Assembly (NCBI GenBank): GCA_964570685.1
Contig: CAZMZC010000004.1
Coordinates: 1 to 64,000, forward strand
Reading direction: 5' to 3'
DNA length: 64,000 nucleotides
DNA from: UBA1189 sp964570685
Lineage (GTDB): Bacteria > Bacteroidota > Bacteroidia > Bacteroidales > Bacteroidaceae
Positions 51,161 through 60,804 of this stretch are shown here, in pieces. Position numbers and translations under genes: made by a program. Under the pieces are notes generated by a model. It ran no database searches and was not told where the DNA came from. It saw only the letters and a list, made by a program, of their open reading frames with translations. Position 1 is the stretch's first letter. Each line of letters starts with the position of its first letter.

Positions 51161-52927
51161 ATGAAAAAGACACTACTGCTGGCTGCTCTTATTGGCACCG
51201 CATGCTTGGCTCATGCCCAAGATACTTTCACAGAAACCCCCGACCACAAGACACCTGTAGCAGAGGAATGGAAGGGCGTTAAGAACATCCGTGCCGCTTG
51301 GGGCACCAGCGATGTACGCTACGACTGGCACGCGATGCCCGACACCAAGGCGCTGAAATGCTCAGAGATACTCACTGCCTGGCGCGGCGAGCGTGTGAGC
51401 ACGCAGGCCTTCATCTATAGCGGAGTAGCTACCGACAGTGTGGCTCCCGTGAGCTTCCAGCTTAGCACCTTCAAGAACGGACGTCATACCCTCCCTGCCG
51501 AAGCAGTGAAGGCTTCTTTCGTACGCTATGTGAAGACCGATGCATGGAGCACTCCTGACGGACGTGGCGCAGGCTGTGGTCATCGCCCCGACCATACCAT
51601 TTACGACTCGGCCATGGTAGCCGATATGATTGACCCGCATATAGAGGCTATTGCTATGGATGCCATGAGCACCCGCTCGGTATGGGTAAGCTGCCAGATA
51701 CCTGCTGATGCTGTACCCGGCATGTATAGCGGTACACTCACCATCAAGGCAGGTAAGCGCAATGTAGCCAAGCTGCCCTTGAGTATCAAGGTCATCGGCC
51801 GCACCTTGCCCGCACCTAAGGACTGGGCCTTCCACCTCGACCTGTGGCAGAATCCCTTTGCCGAAGCCCGCTACTACGGCACACCATTGTGGAGTGATGC
51901 TCACCTCGAGGCCATGCGCCCTTCGATGGAGATGTTGGCTGCTGCTGGACAGAAGGTCATTACCGCCAGTATCATGCACAAGCCGTGGAATGGTCAGACT
52001 GAAGACCACTTTGACTCTATGGTGACATGGACGAAGAATCTTGACGGCACGTGGGAGTTTGGCTTCGATGTGTTTGACCGCTGGATAGAGTTTATGATGA
52101 GTTGTGGCATCACGGAGCAGATCAACTGTTTTTCCATGATACCTTGGGCCCTCAGCTTCCCCTACTACGATGTAGCTACCAACCGCATGCAGGTGTTGCG
52201 TGCTGCTCCTGGCGATGCCGCCTATGAAGATATGTGGGTAGCCATGCTCAAGGCCTTCTCACAGCATCTGCGCGAGAAAGGCTGGTTCTCCATCACCACC
52301 ATTGCTATGGACGAACGTCCTATGCAGGCTATGCAGCGTGCTATGGCTGTTATCCGTAAGGCCGACCCCGAGTTTAAAGTGTCATTGGCCGGTAACTACC
52401 ACCCCGAGATAGAGGCGGGTCTCTACGACTACTGCATCGCCTTGGAACAGGGCGAACTGTTGCCCCGTGAGGTTCTCGATCGTCGTAAGGCCGAGGGTAA
52501 GAAGACCACTGTATATACCTGTTGCTCCACCCATCGCCCCAACACCTTCACCTTCTCCGTACCCGCTGAAGGCTCTTGGTATGGCTTCTATGCTGCCCAT
52601 TCGGGCTACGATGGCTATCTGCGCTGGGCCTACAACAGTTGGACGAAATATCCTCTTCACGACACCCGCTTCCGATCATGGCCTGCAGGTGATACTTACA
52701 TGGTATATCCCTATGGCCGTAGTTCGGTACGCTTCGAGAAACTCGTTGAGGGTGTGCAGGCTTGTGAGAAAGCGCGTATCCTGCGCGAGGAGTTCACCGC
52801 AGCCGGTAACACCGCGGCATTAGCTGAGCTGGATGCCTTGCTTAGCCGCTACAATCTCGATAGCCAGCACGCCGATGACTACCCCACATTCATTCGTGAG
52901 GGGCAGGAGGGATTGAATAAATGGTAA
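51161..52927 (+). CDS. Secreted GH123-like glycoside hydrolase (DUF4091)
   Basis: The start MKKTLLLAALIGTACLAHAQ was chosen for its clear signal peptide. The 588-residue protein has a beta-rich N-terminal part (about 50-220), then a TIM-barrel-like domain of DUF4091/GH123 type. The Asp-Glu pair in SITTIAMDERPMQAMQ fits the catalytic pair of GH123, which works through the N-acetyl group of the substrate. SYYGFY-like WYGFYAAHSGYDGYLRWAYN is conserved in the family. Release of N-acetylgalactosamine is the known activity of the type member; the substrate here is inferred. Confidence 0.75.
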   Translation: MKKTLLLAALIGTACLAHAQDTFTETPDHKTPVAEEWKGVKNIRAAWGTSDVRYDWHAMPDTKALKCSEILTAWRGERVSTQAFIYSGVATDSVAPVSFQLSTFKNGRHTLPAEAVKASFVRYVKTDAWSTPDGRGAGCGHRPDHTIYDSAMVADMIDPHIEAIAMDAMSTRSVWVSCQIPADAVPGMYSGTLTIKAGKRNVAKLPLSIKVIGRTLPAPKDWAFHLDLWQNPFAEARYYGTPLWSDAHLEAMRPSMEMLAAAGQKVITASIMHKPWNGQTEDHFDSMVTWTKNLDGTWEFGFDVFDRWIEFMMSCGITEQINCFSMIPWALSFPYYDVATNRMQVLRAAPGDAAYEDMWVAMLKAFSQHLREKGWFSITTIAMDERPMQAMQRAMAVIRKADPEFKVSLAGNYHPEIEAGLYDYCIALEQGELLPREVLDRRKAEGKKTTVYTCCSTHRPNTFTFSVPAEGSWYGFYAAHSGYDGYLRWAYNSWTKYPLHDTRFRSWPAGDTYMVYPYGRSSVRFEKLVEGVQACEKARILREEFTAAGNTAALAELDALLSRYNLDSQHADDYPTFIREGQEGLNKW

Positions 52928-52994
52928 AATGAAGGTGTGCACGTTTTTTTTGAGAAAAACTGCTATTTGTGTGCATACTTCCCGTAGATTTTGT

Positions 52995-53002
52995 TAACTT
53001 TG
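52995..53002 (+). promoter_or_regulatory. -7 box of pyrE
   Basis: TAACTTTG 30 bp before the pyrE ATG. It excludes the in-frame ATG at 52969, which lies upstream of the transcription start. Confidence 0.5.
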
Positions 53003-53031
53003 CGATTGTTTTAATAAGAAAAAGATTCGGT

Positions 53032-53664
53032 ATGAAAACCCTTGAAAAAATTTATGCAGAGAAACTGCTGAGAATCAAAGCCATTAAGTTGCAACCCTCA
53101 AACCCCTTCACTTGGGCATCGGGTTGGAAGTCGCCTTTTTATTGCGACAACAGAAAAACACTCTCTTATCCTGGATTGCGCGACTTTATCAAGATTGAGT
53201 TTGCACGTGTTATTCAAGAACGTTTCGGACAGGTAGATGCCATTGCCGGTGTAGCTACAGGTGCCATTGCTATGGGTGCTCTCGTAGCCGACCTGCTCAA
53301 CCTCCCCTTTGTATATGTGCGTTCGGCTCCTAAAGACCATGGTTTGGAAAACCTTATCGAAGGTGACCTCCGTCCTGGTATGAAGGTGGTAGTCGTTGAG
53401 GACCTCATCTCTACGGGTGGAAGTAGCCTCAAGGCTGTGCAGGCAGTGCGCAACAACGGTTGCGACGTTATCGGTATGGTAGCATCATATACTTATGGCT
53501 TCGATGTGGCCAAGAAGGCTTTCGAGGAGGCTGATGTAGAGCTCATCACGCTGACCAACTATGAAGCAGTGCTTGAGGTTGCTCTGGAGACTGGCTATAT
53601 TACTGAAGATGAACTTCCTATGCTTGAAGAATGGCGTAAGGATCCCGCTCATTGGAATGCATAA
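53032..53664 (+). CDS. pyrE: Orotate phosphoribosyltransferase
   Basis: The 210-residue protein has GWKSPFYCDNRKTLSYPGLR and the PRPP-binding motif VVVVEDLISTGGSSLKA. It joins orotate and PRPP to OMP in pyrimidine synthesis. The start MKTLEKIYAEKLLRIKAIKL was chosen by the promoter position. The next gene follows after 17 bp. Confidence 0.94.
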   Translation: MKTLEKIYAEKLLRIKAIKLQPSNPFTWASGWKSPFYCDNRKTLSYPGLRDFIKIEFARVIQERFGQVDAIAGVATGAIAMGALVADLLNLPFVYVRSAPKDHGLENLIEGDLRPGMKVVVVEDLISTGGSSLKAVQAVRNNGCDVIGMVASYTYGFDVAKKAFEEADVELITLTNYEAVLEVALETGYITEDELPMLEEWRKDPAHWNA

Positions 53665-53681
53665 ACGATAATTGCAGTCTG

Positions 53682-54092
53682 ATGAATCAGTTTGAAAGCC
53701 AAGTGGTGGCTATCCCCTATAGCCAGCAGCGTGTGTATGATATGCTGTCAGACCTCTCGCATCTTGAGAGCGTAAAAGATCGTATACCGCAGGATAAGAT
53801 AAAAGACCTGAAGTTCGATTGCGATACGGTGAGCATCAATGTAGCTCCTGTGGGTGACATAGCCTTCAGGGTGATAGAACGCGAGGAGCCCAAATGCGTG
53901 AAGTTGGAAGCTACCACATCGCCTATCCCGATTACCTTGTGGATACAGATGTTGCCCACTTCCGATGAAGCTAGCAAGATGAAGCTTACACTACGTACAG
54001 AGCTTAACCCCTTTATTAAAGGAATGGTGCAGAAACCACTCCAAGAGGGCATAGAGAAGATTGCTGATATGCTTGCTCGCATCAACTATTAA
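53682..54092 (+). CDS. SRPBCC-fold (polyketide cyclase/START-like) protein
   Basis: The 136-residue protein has the helix-grip pattern FESQVVAIPYSQQRVYDMLS ... CVKLEATTSPIPITLWIQML and a long C-terminal helix (LQEGIEKIADMLARINY). Members bind a hydrophobic ligand; the ligand and role are unknown. It lies 17 bp after pyrE, probably in the same transcript. Confidence 0.75.
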   Translation: MNQFESQVVAIPYSQQRVYDMLSDLSHLESVKDRIPQDKIKDLKFDCDTVSINVAPVGDIAFRVIEREEPKCVKLEATTSPIPITLWIQMLPTSDEASKMKLTLRTELNPFIKGMVQKPLQEGIEKIADMLARINY

Positions 54093-54148
54093 TTAGTACA
54101 TCCAAACTGTACCGAGTGGTATAGGTTTTTGAAAAACTCTTTTATTGT

Positions 54149-54196
54149 CCCCCCCCCCCCCCCTGCTCGCCGTGAGGCGGGCAGGGTTTTTATTCT
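54149..54196 (+). terminator. Terminator preceded by a run of 15 C
   Basis: Fifteen consecutive C (54149-54163) run into the stem CCCTGCTCGCC/GGCGGGCAGGG (54161-54185, one G-T wobble), followed by ttttta. The run is the longest homopolymer in the window and may vary in length. Confidence 0.75.
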
Positions 54197-54401
54197 TACA
54201 AAATGTAAGCATTTCGTTTAAAAGGCTTGACAAATGTAATTTCGCCTTTAGGACGCTTTTGGTGTCAATTATTGCTTTTTGTTGCTGTCCTCTCTTTTTC
54301 TGTATGTGTGAAAATATGTTTTACAACATAAAAGCGGCATTAGTCTTGCTTCTTTTATTCAAATAATTGTGTAAAAAGTTGCGATAATCCGCAAAAATAT
54401 G

Positions 54402-54409
54402 TACATTCG
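54402..54409 (+). promoter_or_regulatory. -7 box of the giant secreted protein (TACATTCG)
   Basis: TACATTCG followed by gctcgttaaaatg. The third secreted-protein gene has the matching TACTTTCG and gcccgttaaatg at 60732-60750. This shared variant (TTCG in place of TTTG, then a cgttaaa start region) suggests co-regulation of the two. Confidence 0.5.
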
Positions 54410-54472
54410 CTCGTTAAAATGGAAATCACTAAATATCAAATTATCATTTTTATTAACCAAAATTACTACATT

Positions 54473-57400
54473 ATGAAAAAGAAACTTAGTTTTCTGATGG
54501 CGCTTGTCGCTATGTTCCTATGTACTAATGGTGCATGGGCAGAGACTCTGTATTTTGCTTTTGGTGGTGGTACTGTGTCTGACGCCCTTGATGGTGGTGC
54601 CAATCAGACATGGACATCCAATGAGCATGCAGGGTATTCGTGGGCCATTACTGGTAACACTGCTAAGGGTATTAGTGGTGCCAACAAGGTAAATGCAGCT
54701 CCTTATTATGATGGCAGCCTTACTACGTTCAAGAACAGTAATGGTGCACAAAACACATTCTACATGCCTGAGGGCGTGAAGATTTCTAACATTAAGTTTA
54801 TAGGTTATACCAATGCTTTGGAGAGCGAAGGTACCTGTACCTTGAAAGAAATCAACGGTGTAGATGTAACAGAAAACAACACTATTGCAGTGTACAAGGA
54901 TGATGCTACAATGGTTGACAAGGTGTTGGGTACACCTGGCGTTATTGATTATACCTTCCCTGAGCCAGTATCGGGCTCATTCACCTTTACGATGGGTGGT
55001 AAGCAAGGTTGCTTTATCATTGTTATCGAGACTGTAGAGCAGGAAGCAGAAGATGACAATTATACCGATGCTATCGTGAATGCCGACCTCTCTACCACAG
55101 ATGCTTGGAATACTGAGGGTACCAAGGGTATCTCTGGTGGCGTGGTGAAGGTTGGCTCAGGTTCTACTTTTGATTTCAGCCAAACCATTACACTTCCTGC
55201 TGGTCAGTATAAGATGACCGCACAGGCTGCTTACCGCTATAGCGGTGCCGAGCAGTCTGAGTACGAGGCTATCGTAGCTGGTGGTACCGAGACTCGCTTG
55301 GCTAAGCTCTATGCCGAGACTTCTTCATACAAGTACGAGGTTGCCGTTCAGAACCGCTATGATGGTGCTTCAGATACCGACTATGCAGCTGGCGATGGCT
55401 CTGTAACCGTAAATGGAAAGTATGTTCCCAATTCTTCAGCAGCTGTTCAGGCTTGGTTCAACAACGGACAGTATGTCAACGAACTTGTCTTCAACGTACA
55501 GGAAGAAGGCCTGGTTAAGATTGGTATTGCAAAGACCGAATCTCCTGAAGCTGGTGACTATGCCAACATCGGTGCATGGACATTGACTCGCCTGGGCGAC
55601 GCTGAGGCTGATCCCGAGAAAGAGGAGCCTACTCCCGAGACTTCTATTTATACTATGGTACAGAACGAGGCAGACCTCGTAGCAGGTGGCAAGTACCTCA
55701 TCATGGCTGAAGTGAATGGCGGTTGGGTAGCTTTGTCTGACCTGAGCGGTACTATCCGTGTTCCTTCTGACACTTTGGCTATCAGCGAGAACTTCACTGT
55801 AGAAACTGTTGTTGCAAGTGCTGTGTCTGAGTCACCTGCAATCTTCGCTGGTGCTGCTTATGCACTTACCCTGGAAGGCGAGGCAGGTGCTTGGAAGTTT
55901 AAGGATGAACTTAATGGTACTTATCTGCATTGGACTGGAAGCAAGAACACTTTGACCAGCGATGCTACAGGTTCTACTTGGACTATCACGTTTAACCAGT
56001 ATGCTCACAATGCAGTGATTACACACGCTGTAACTACTGAGCGCGTACTCCAGTACAATGCTTCAAGCCCCCGTTTCTGCGCTTACACAAGCGTACAGGC
56101 TCCCGTTTACCTCTTCAAGGAGGGCGAGGTTACCGTAGCTCCCGTAGCTCCGTCTAATCCTTCGTTCAACACTATCGCTGAGTTGTTGGCCTTTGAGACA
56201 GGCAATGTAGTAGAACTGAATGTAAATAATGCTAAGATTACCTATCTGAGTGGCAGCAATATGTCTATCACCGATGGTACCGATACTTTGGCTATCTATG
56301 ACTACAACATTCCTGCTGAATATGTGGTTGAGGGCTTCTTGAGCGGTACGATTACTGCTACACTCGGTGAATATAAGGGCAACAAGCAACTGACAGTTGT
56401 TGATTGGAGTGAGGTAACATTTGTTGAGCCTCCTTACTTTGCCGATGGCGATTATCTGATTGTTAACACTGAGACAGGCTGCTATTTGGGTGGTGGTAAC
56501 GATTGGGGCACACATGCTTCTTTGCTTGGTAAGCCCCAGTTCTTCACCTTCGCACACCAAGGCAACAATGCCTATACACTGGATTCTCACCAAAGCAATG
56601 GTGGCGACAGCCACTTCCTTGGTACAGGTCTCTATTGCGACGCTGGCGCTGCAAACTGGACATTTGCCAAGAATGAGAATGGCAACTACACTATTAACAA
56701 TGCTGGCAACTACTTGGCTGGCAATGGCGCAGGCAAGGTGATTGTTACTGTTACCGAGGTTACAGCTGCTGCTGAGTGGACTATCATCAGCAAAGCTGAA
56801 GCATTTGCTGCACTGGATGCTGCTACCGTAGAGGCTCCTGTAGATGCTACTATCTATATTAATAACCCCGAGTGCAAGCGTAATGCAGGTGGTTGGACTG
56901 TAACATCGGCCGATGGTACTGGTACTCCTTCAAATTATGCTTTGGGTGGCGGTGGCGCAACTGCCAACTGCGCCGAGTCTTACCATTCAACCAATGGCTT
57001 TGATTTCTCACAGGTGCTTGCAGGTATGAAGCCTGGTGTATATCGTTTGGATGGACATGCGTTCTATCGTAACGATGGCGATAATACTGGTGCTTTCCCC
57101 TATTTCTATGTGAATGACCAGCAGTCTCTCTTCCCCGAGCTTACAGGTTCTGAAAATAGTATGGCTGCGGCATACGCTTCGTTCCTGAATGGTAGCTATG
57201 CCATTGTTCCTATCTATTTCACTGTTGCTGAAGGTGACAGCATTACGGTTGGTGTTCATGGTGAGAATACCGCATTCTGGAATATCTGGGGTGAACTTGG
57301 CTTGACATACTATGGCGCTGATGCTTCTATCGCCGAGGCCAAGGCTTCTTCAGTTTATGCCGACTACAATGCTGCTATTGGTAAGCCCATGAATGTCGAG

Positions 57401-59803
57401 GTTTTGGCTACAATGGAAGCTGCAAAGGCTGCTTATGAGGCAGACTCTTCAGAAGATAACTTGGCTGCATTCACAGCCGCTGTTTCTGCTGCTACTGCTT
57501 CTGTTAATGCTTATGCAAATAGCAAGGTGGCTATCGATGCTATGTTCGCTTTGATGGAGAGCACCAATGTATACACTGCTGAAGCATATGCTACATACAA
57601 GGCTAAGGCTGAGGATTTCCTCGCACAGTACGAGGCTGGTACATTGACCGCTACTGTTGATAATCCTGCTGCAATCCACGGCTGGCACGCAAGTGTAGAC
57701 TACGACGACCTGTTGCTCTCTGCATTCGGCGTGAAGGACTTCGATACTAATCTTTATATTAATACATGGTCTGGCGAGGGTGAAACCGACGGCACTGAGT
57801 TCAAGGTTCCCTTCTTCGAGTATTGGACTGGTGATGGAGAGTCACTTGGTGCTACCACCAAGACCGCTACTGTAACAGGTCTCACACCTGGTCAGTATTA
57901 TAGCGTGGAGGCTTGGGTACGTGTACGTGCTAAGAATGGTGTTTTGGCTGCTAACGCAACCGGTATCACCCTGTCCGCAGGTGACGGTGAAGCTGTTGAT
58001 GTAACTGAGGGTGAAATCGTTGGTGATTCGCAGTTCTCACATGCTGTATACACTGCTTATGGCTATGCTGATGCTGAGGGTAATTTGACCATCAACTTCA
58101 ACGTTCTCGAGGACAATAACATAAGCTGGCTCTCATTCAAGAATCTGAAGTATGCGGAAGCTGTAGAGCCGTTCACCGACTTCTATACCAATCCTTCAGG
58201 CGAGGAGGCACTTGAGTCACTCGGTAACATCGAACTCTTCTTCTTTGACCTTGTAGAGAATGTTGTGGTTAGCGAGGAAGTACAGGCTACACTCACCACC
58301 CCGACTTATGAGGCTTCTGTTTGGACAAGTCTCTATGTAAATGATGCAGATCCCAATAATACATTCAACTACATCTGCTTCGAACTTGAAGAGACATACA
58401 CCGAGCCTGGTGAATATGTATTGAACATTCCTGCTGGCCTCTTCACCGTTGAAGGTGCCCCCAATGCCGAGACACAGGTTTACTTTACTGTAAAGGCCGC
58501 TGCTGCTGGATTTGAGGCAGAGATCTTAGGCGTTACCCCTGCTGCCGGTGAGGTGACAGAACTGAGTGAGATTATTGTTCAGTTCAGCAATGATCAGGTA
58601 ATGCCTTACAGCAATATCTTCCTGGCCGATGAGGCTGGTACTCAGTATGAGTTCGAGTTGGACATCAACCATCCTGACTATACTCAGGCGAAGTTTGTCG
58701 CTAAGAACGGTGCTATTACTGCTGCCGGTACTTATACCCTTGATTGCAGCCAGATTGACCACATGAACATGATGACAGGTGCATTGAGTCATCCTTTCAC
58801 AGGTACATATTCATGGACCATTGTTGCATCTGCTGGCAAGAAGGTTGTTTACGACCTCAATGTAGAGCGTGAAGCTGGTCTTGGCTATGCTGCTGAAGAC
58901 TACACCATCGCTACCAGCGAGCTCGCTGCACTTCTTGGTGTAGAGTCTCTTGGCGAGGCTACTATCTGGGGTGTTAATCCTGACGGTTCATACGTGGCCG
59001 ATGCTATGGCTGCATACGATGGCTGGCGTGCTGTAGACGGCACATTCGCAGGCTGGAGCTCTGAGACTGCTGCTGTTTGTGTTAAGTTGTTTGCCGAGGA
59101 GGCCGCTTATCTGATTTCTATTTGCACACATGCTGACAATGGTAATGACCCCGTTGCCGGTACTCAGAGCACTGCCATATGGGCACTTGTTGCTGGCGTT
59201 GACACTGTAGTGATCAATACCAACATCACCTTCGTTGAGCCTACTATCATCAATATCGCTGACTACGAGGTGGTATCTACCATCAAGGTAGAGCACAACG
59301 AGACTGTAGGTGTTACTTATAGTGGCAATACCGCATCGTTTGATGCTGCTGCCGTAGCAGCTGCTCTTGGCGTAAGCTCGATAGCTGATGCTGAGCAGTA
59401 TATCCTCAACGTTACTACTGGTAACCTTGTTGCCAACACTACCGACGGCTGGCGTGATGCCAATGGCGATGCTACTCCTTGGGGCGCTGAAGGCGGTGTA
59501 TGTGTGAAGATTAACGATCCCGCTTCTGGCACTATCGACTATATTGGTTGTATCGATACCAAGTACGTGGTTGGTGATGTTTACACCGCTAAGTGGGCGT
59601 TCGTTCACGAGGGTAAGGCTGTGATTATCGAGGTGGTTATCACCTTCATCCCTGCAGATGGAATTGACAACTTGCTCAATCCTGATGCTCCTATCACTGT
59701 TTACACTATAAATGGTAAGGCTATCCAGACTACCGTAGGTGGTGTGAAGAGCCTCGAGAAGGGCATCTACATTATTAACGGAGTTAAGACTCTCGTTAAG
59801 TAA
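54473..59803 (+). CDS. Giant T9SS-secreted multidomain surface protein
   Basis: The start MKKKLSFLMALVAMFLCTNG gives a signal peptide ending GAWAE. Of 1776 residues, about 200-385 is a beta-rich ligand-binding-like domain. About 390-550 and about 645-760 resemble the YYLYN domain of the neighbours (GGKYLIMAEVNGGWVAL, ADGDYLIVNTETGCYLGGGN). A further beta-sandwich follows (about 790-930), then Ala-rich helical parts (about 940-1050) and a third beta domain. Two repeats resembling DUF4859 come near the end (AALLGVESLGEATIWGVNPD and AALGVSSIADAEQYILNVTT). The end (ITVYTINGKAIQTT, GIYIINGVKTLVK) is a type A T9SS sorting domain. Codons are strongly biased to GCT and GGT, as in highly expressed genes. 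It has its own terminator. Confidence 0.8.
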   Translation: MKKKLSFLMALVAMFLCTNGAWAETLYFAFGGGTVSDALDGGANQTWTSNEHAGYSWAITGNTAKGISGANKVNAAPYYDGSLTTFKNSNGAQNTFYMPEGVKISNIKFIGYTNALESEGTCTLKEINGVDVTENNTIAVYKDDATMVDKVLGTPGVIDYTFPEPVSGSFTFTMGGKQGCFIIVIETVEQEAEDDNYTDAIVNADLSTTDAWNTEGTKGISGGVVKVGSGSTFDFSQTITLPAGQYKMTAQAAYRYSGAEQSEYEAIVAGGTETRLAKLYAETSSYKYEVAVQNRYDGASDTDYAAGDGSVTVNGKYVPNSSAAVQAWFNNGQYVNELVFNVQEEGLVKIGIAKTESPEAGDYANIGAWTLTRLGDAEADPEKEEPTPETSIYTMVQNEADLVAGGKYLIMAEVNGGWVALSDLSGTIRVPSDTLAISENFTVETVVASAVSESPAIFAGAAYALTLEGEAGAWKFKDELNGTYLHWTGSKNTLTSDATGSTWTITFNQYAHNAVITHAVTTERVLQYNASSPRFCAYTSVQAPVYLFKEGEVTVAPVAPSNPSFNTIAELLAFETGNVVELNVNNAKITYLSGSNMSITDGTDTLAIYDYNIPAEYVVEGFLSGTITATLGEYKGNKQLTVVDWSEVTFVEPPYFADGDYLIVNTETGCYLGGGNDWGTHASLLGKPQFFTFAHQGNNAYTLDSHQSNGGDSHFLGTGLYCDAGAANWTFAKNENGNYTINNAGNYLAGNGAGKVIVTVTEVTAAAEWTIISKAEAFAALDAATVEAPVDATIYINNPECKRNAGGWTVTSADGTGTPSNYALGGGGATANCAESYHSTNGFDFSQVLAGMKPGVYRLDGHAFYRNDGDNTGAFPYFYVNDQQSLFPELTGSENSMAAAYASFLNGSYAIVPIYFTVAEGDSITVGVHGENTAFWNIWGELGLTYYGADASIAEAKASSVYADYNAAIGKPMNVEVLATMEAAKAAYEADSSEDNLAAFTAAVSAATASVNAYANSKVAIDAMFALMESTNVYTAEAYATYKAKAEDFLAQYEAGTLTATVDNPAAIHGWHASVDYDDLLLSAFGVKDFDTNLYINTWSGEGETDGTEFKVPFFEYWTGDGESLGATTKTATVTGLTPGQYYSVEAWVRVRAKNGVLAANATGITLSAGDGEAVDVTEGEIVGDSQFSHAVYTAYGYADAEGNLTINFNVLEDNNISWLSFKNLKYAEAVEPFTDFYTNPSGEEALESLGNIELFFFDLVENVVVSEEVQATLTTPTYEASVWTSLYVNDADPNNTFNYICFELEETYTEPGEYVLNIPAGLFTVEGAPNAETQVYFTVKAAAAGFEAEILGVTPAAGEVTELSEIIVQFSNDQVMPYSNIFLADEAGTQYEFELDINHPDYTQAKFVAKNGAITAAGTYTLDCSQIDHMNMMTGALSHPFTGTYSWTIVASAGKKVVYDLNVEREAGLGYAAEDYTIATSELAALLGVESLGEATIWGVNPDGSYVADAMAAYDGWRAVDGTFAGWSSETAAVCVKLFAEEAAYLISICTHADNGNDPVAGTQSTAIWALVAGVDTVVINTNITFVEPTIINIADYEVVSTIKVEHNETVGVTYSGNTASFDAAAVAAALGVSSIADAEQYILNVTTGNLVANTTDGWRDANGDATPWGAEGGVCVKINDPASGTIDYIGCIDTKYVVGDVYTAKWAFVHEGKAVIIEVVITFIPADGIDNLLNPDAPITVYTINGKAIQTTVGGVKSLEKGIYIINGVKTLVK

Positions 59804-59817
59804 AATATCCCCTCCCC

Positions 59818-59893
59818 GACTGTAGTCTACTTAGACTATAGTCATCCCCGGGCGGGACGCGCTGTGAAGTGCGTCCCGCTTTTGTTTTTTTGA
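59818..59893 (+). terminator. Double hairpin terminator of the giant gene
   Basis: GACTGTAGTCT/AGACTATAGTC (59818-59843) is followed by GCGGGACGC/GCGTCCCGC (59852-59860 with 59871-59879) and ttttgttttttt. The second stem is a classic intrinsic terminator. Confidence 0.9.
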
Positions 59894-59952
59894 ACTACGA
59901 CTATAGACTTCCACTAAGGAATCTCGATGAAAACGGCAATTTTTAGTTGCTA

Positions 59953-60631
59953 TCAGGTGAAAAAAGTTTATTTTTGGGGTGGCAATGGCGCAGCGTAGCG
60001 AGAGCAGAGATAAGCTCGCTTAATCTATGCCGAGCAAGCAAGCCATCTTAAAGCGAAGCTTTATATGGCAGCGGTGAGTGGTGAGCGGTGAGCGGTGAGT
60101 GGGGTAACGATTAATGAAAAAAGGTTACGGGTTAGGGGAAAATAGGGATTGGACAAGGATGTGTGCTCACGTCACCGCGGTGACGTCAATCTTTCACCGC
60201 GGTGGCGTTTTGGTGTCACCGCGGTGGAGCGCTCACGCCACCGCGGTGGCGTGAACTTTTTTCTATTCCCAAAGGGGGAAAGCGCATTATAAAAAAGTAT
60301 TAGATGAGCCTTGATAATTTACACATAGACAGTTCTTTTTTTACGATAAAAATTGAGTTTCATACAGAATATGAATATGAATTTCACACGGAAATCACAG
60401 AAATCACAGAAATTTCATGCTCGCTATCGCTTGCATGTGCCATCCGGATGGAAGCACTCCCCGCTCACCACTCCCCGCTAACCGCTCCCCACTCACCGCT
60501 CCCCACTCACCGCTGCCATATAAAGCTTCGCTTTAAGATGGCTTGCTTGCTCGGCATAGATTAAGCGAGCTTATCTCTGCTCTCGCTACGCTGCGCCATT
60601 GCCACCCCAAAAATAAACTTTTTTCACCTGA
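59953..60631. mobile_element. Composite inverted-repeat element, copy B (no transposase)
   Basis: The ends are perfect 119-bp inverted repeats (59953-60071 and 60513-60631), beginning TCAGGTGAAAAAAGTTTATT. Inside lie simple repeats of ggtgagcggtgagtgg, four CCGCGG palindromes (60169-60250), and an A/T-rich part with aatcacagaaatcacag. The inner sequence is the reverse complement of copy A, without the nested insertion. It fills almost the whole gap between the two giant-protein genes. No convincing protein is encoded and no clear target duplication was seen. Confidence 0.8.
60169..60250. repeat. Array of four CCGCGG-centred palindromes with exact 22-bp period (copy B)
   Basis: Centres lie at 60177.5, 60199.5, 60221.5 and 60243.5, exactly 22 bp apart as in copy A. 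The 8-bp spacers gtcaatct, gttttggt and gcgctcac are not those of copy A. The first is an 18-bp perfect palindrome, and the last (CACGCCACCGCGGTGGCGTG) corresponds to the first of copy A. Confidence 0.85.
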
Positions 60632-60731
60632 AATGGCATTAAGAATATGTTTAAAAACATGAATTTGGACTTGCTGGTGGCGTTTCGTGAAATAATCGCC
60701 TGAAAAAGTTGGATATAAGGAATAAAAGTTT

Positions 60732-60739
60732 TACTTTCG
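60732..60739 (+). promoter_or_regulatory. -7 box of the second giant secreted protein (TACTTTCG)
   Basis: TACTTTCG, followed by cccgttaaatg, matches the layout in front of the gene at 54473. The leader of about 60 nt is A/T-rich and resembles that of the first gene (taattaaccaattttatt against tattaaccaaaattact). Confidence 0.5.
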
Positions 60740-60804
60740 CCCGTTAAATGTTTAAAAACGTAAAAACTTAATTAACCAATTTTATTAACTAAATCTATTA
60801 CTTT

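Larger units (their letters stand above)
54093..54472. other. Intergenic region before the first giant protein
   Basis: Apart from the poly-C terminator and the -7 box at 54402-54409, the stretch is A/T-rich. Nothing else was recognised; a possible short reading frame at 54145-54366 has no support. Confidence 0.6.

Noticed and set aside
60304..60564. 86-codon frame in copy B of the composite element
   Set aside because: It is formed from simple repeats and the inverted arm, and copy A keeps no matching frame.
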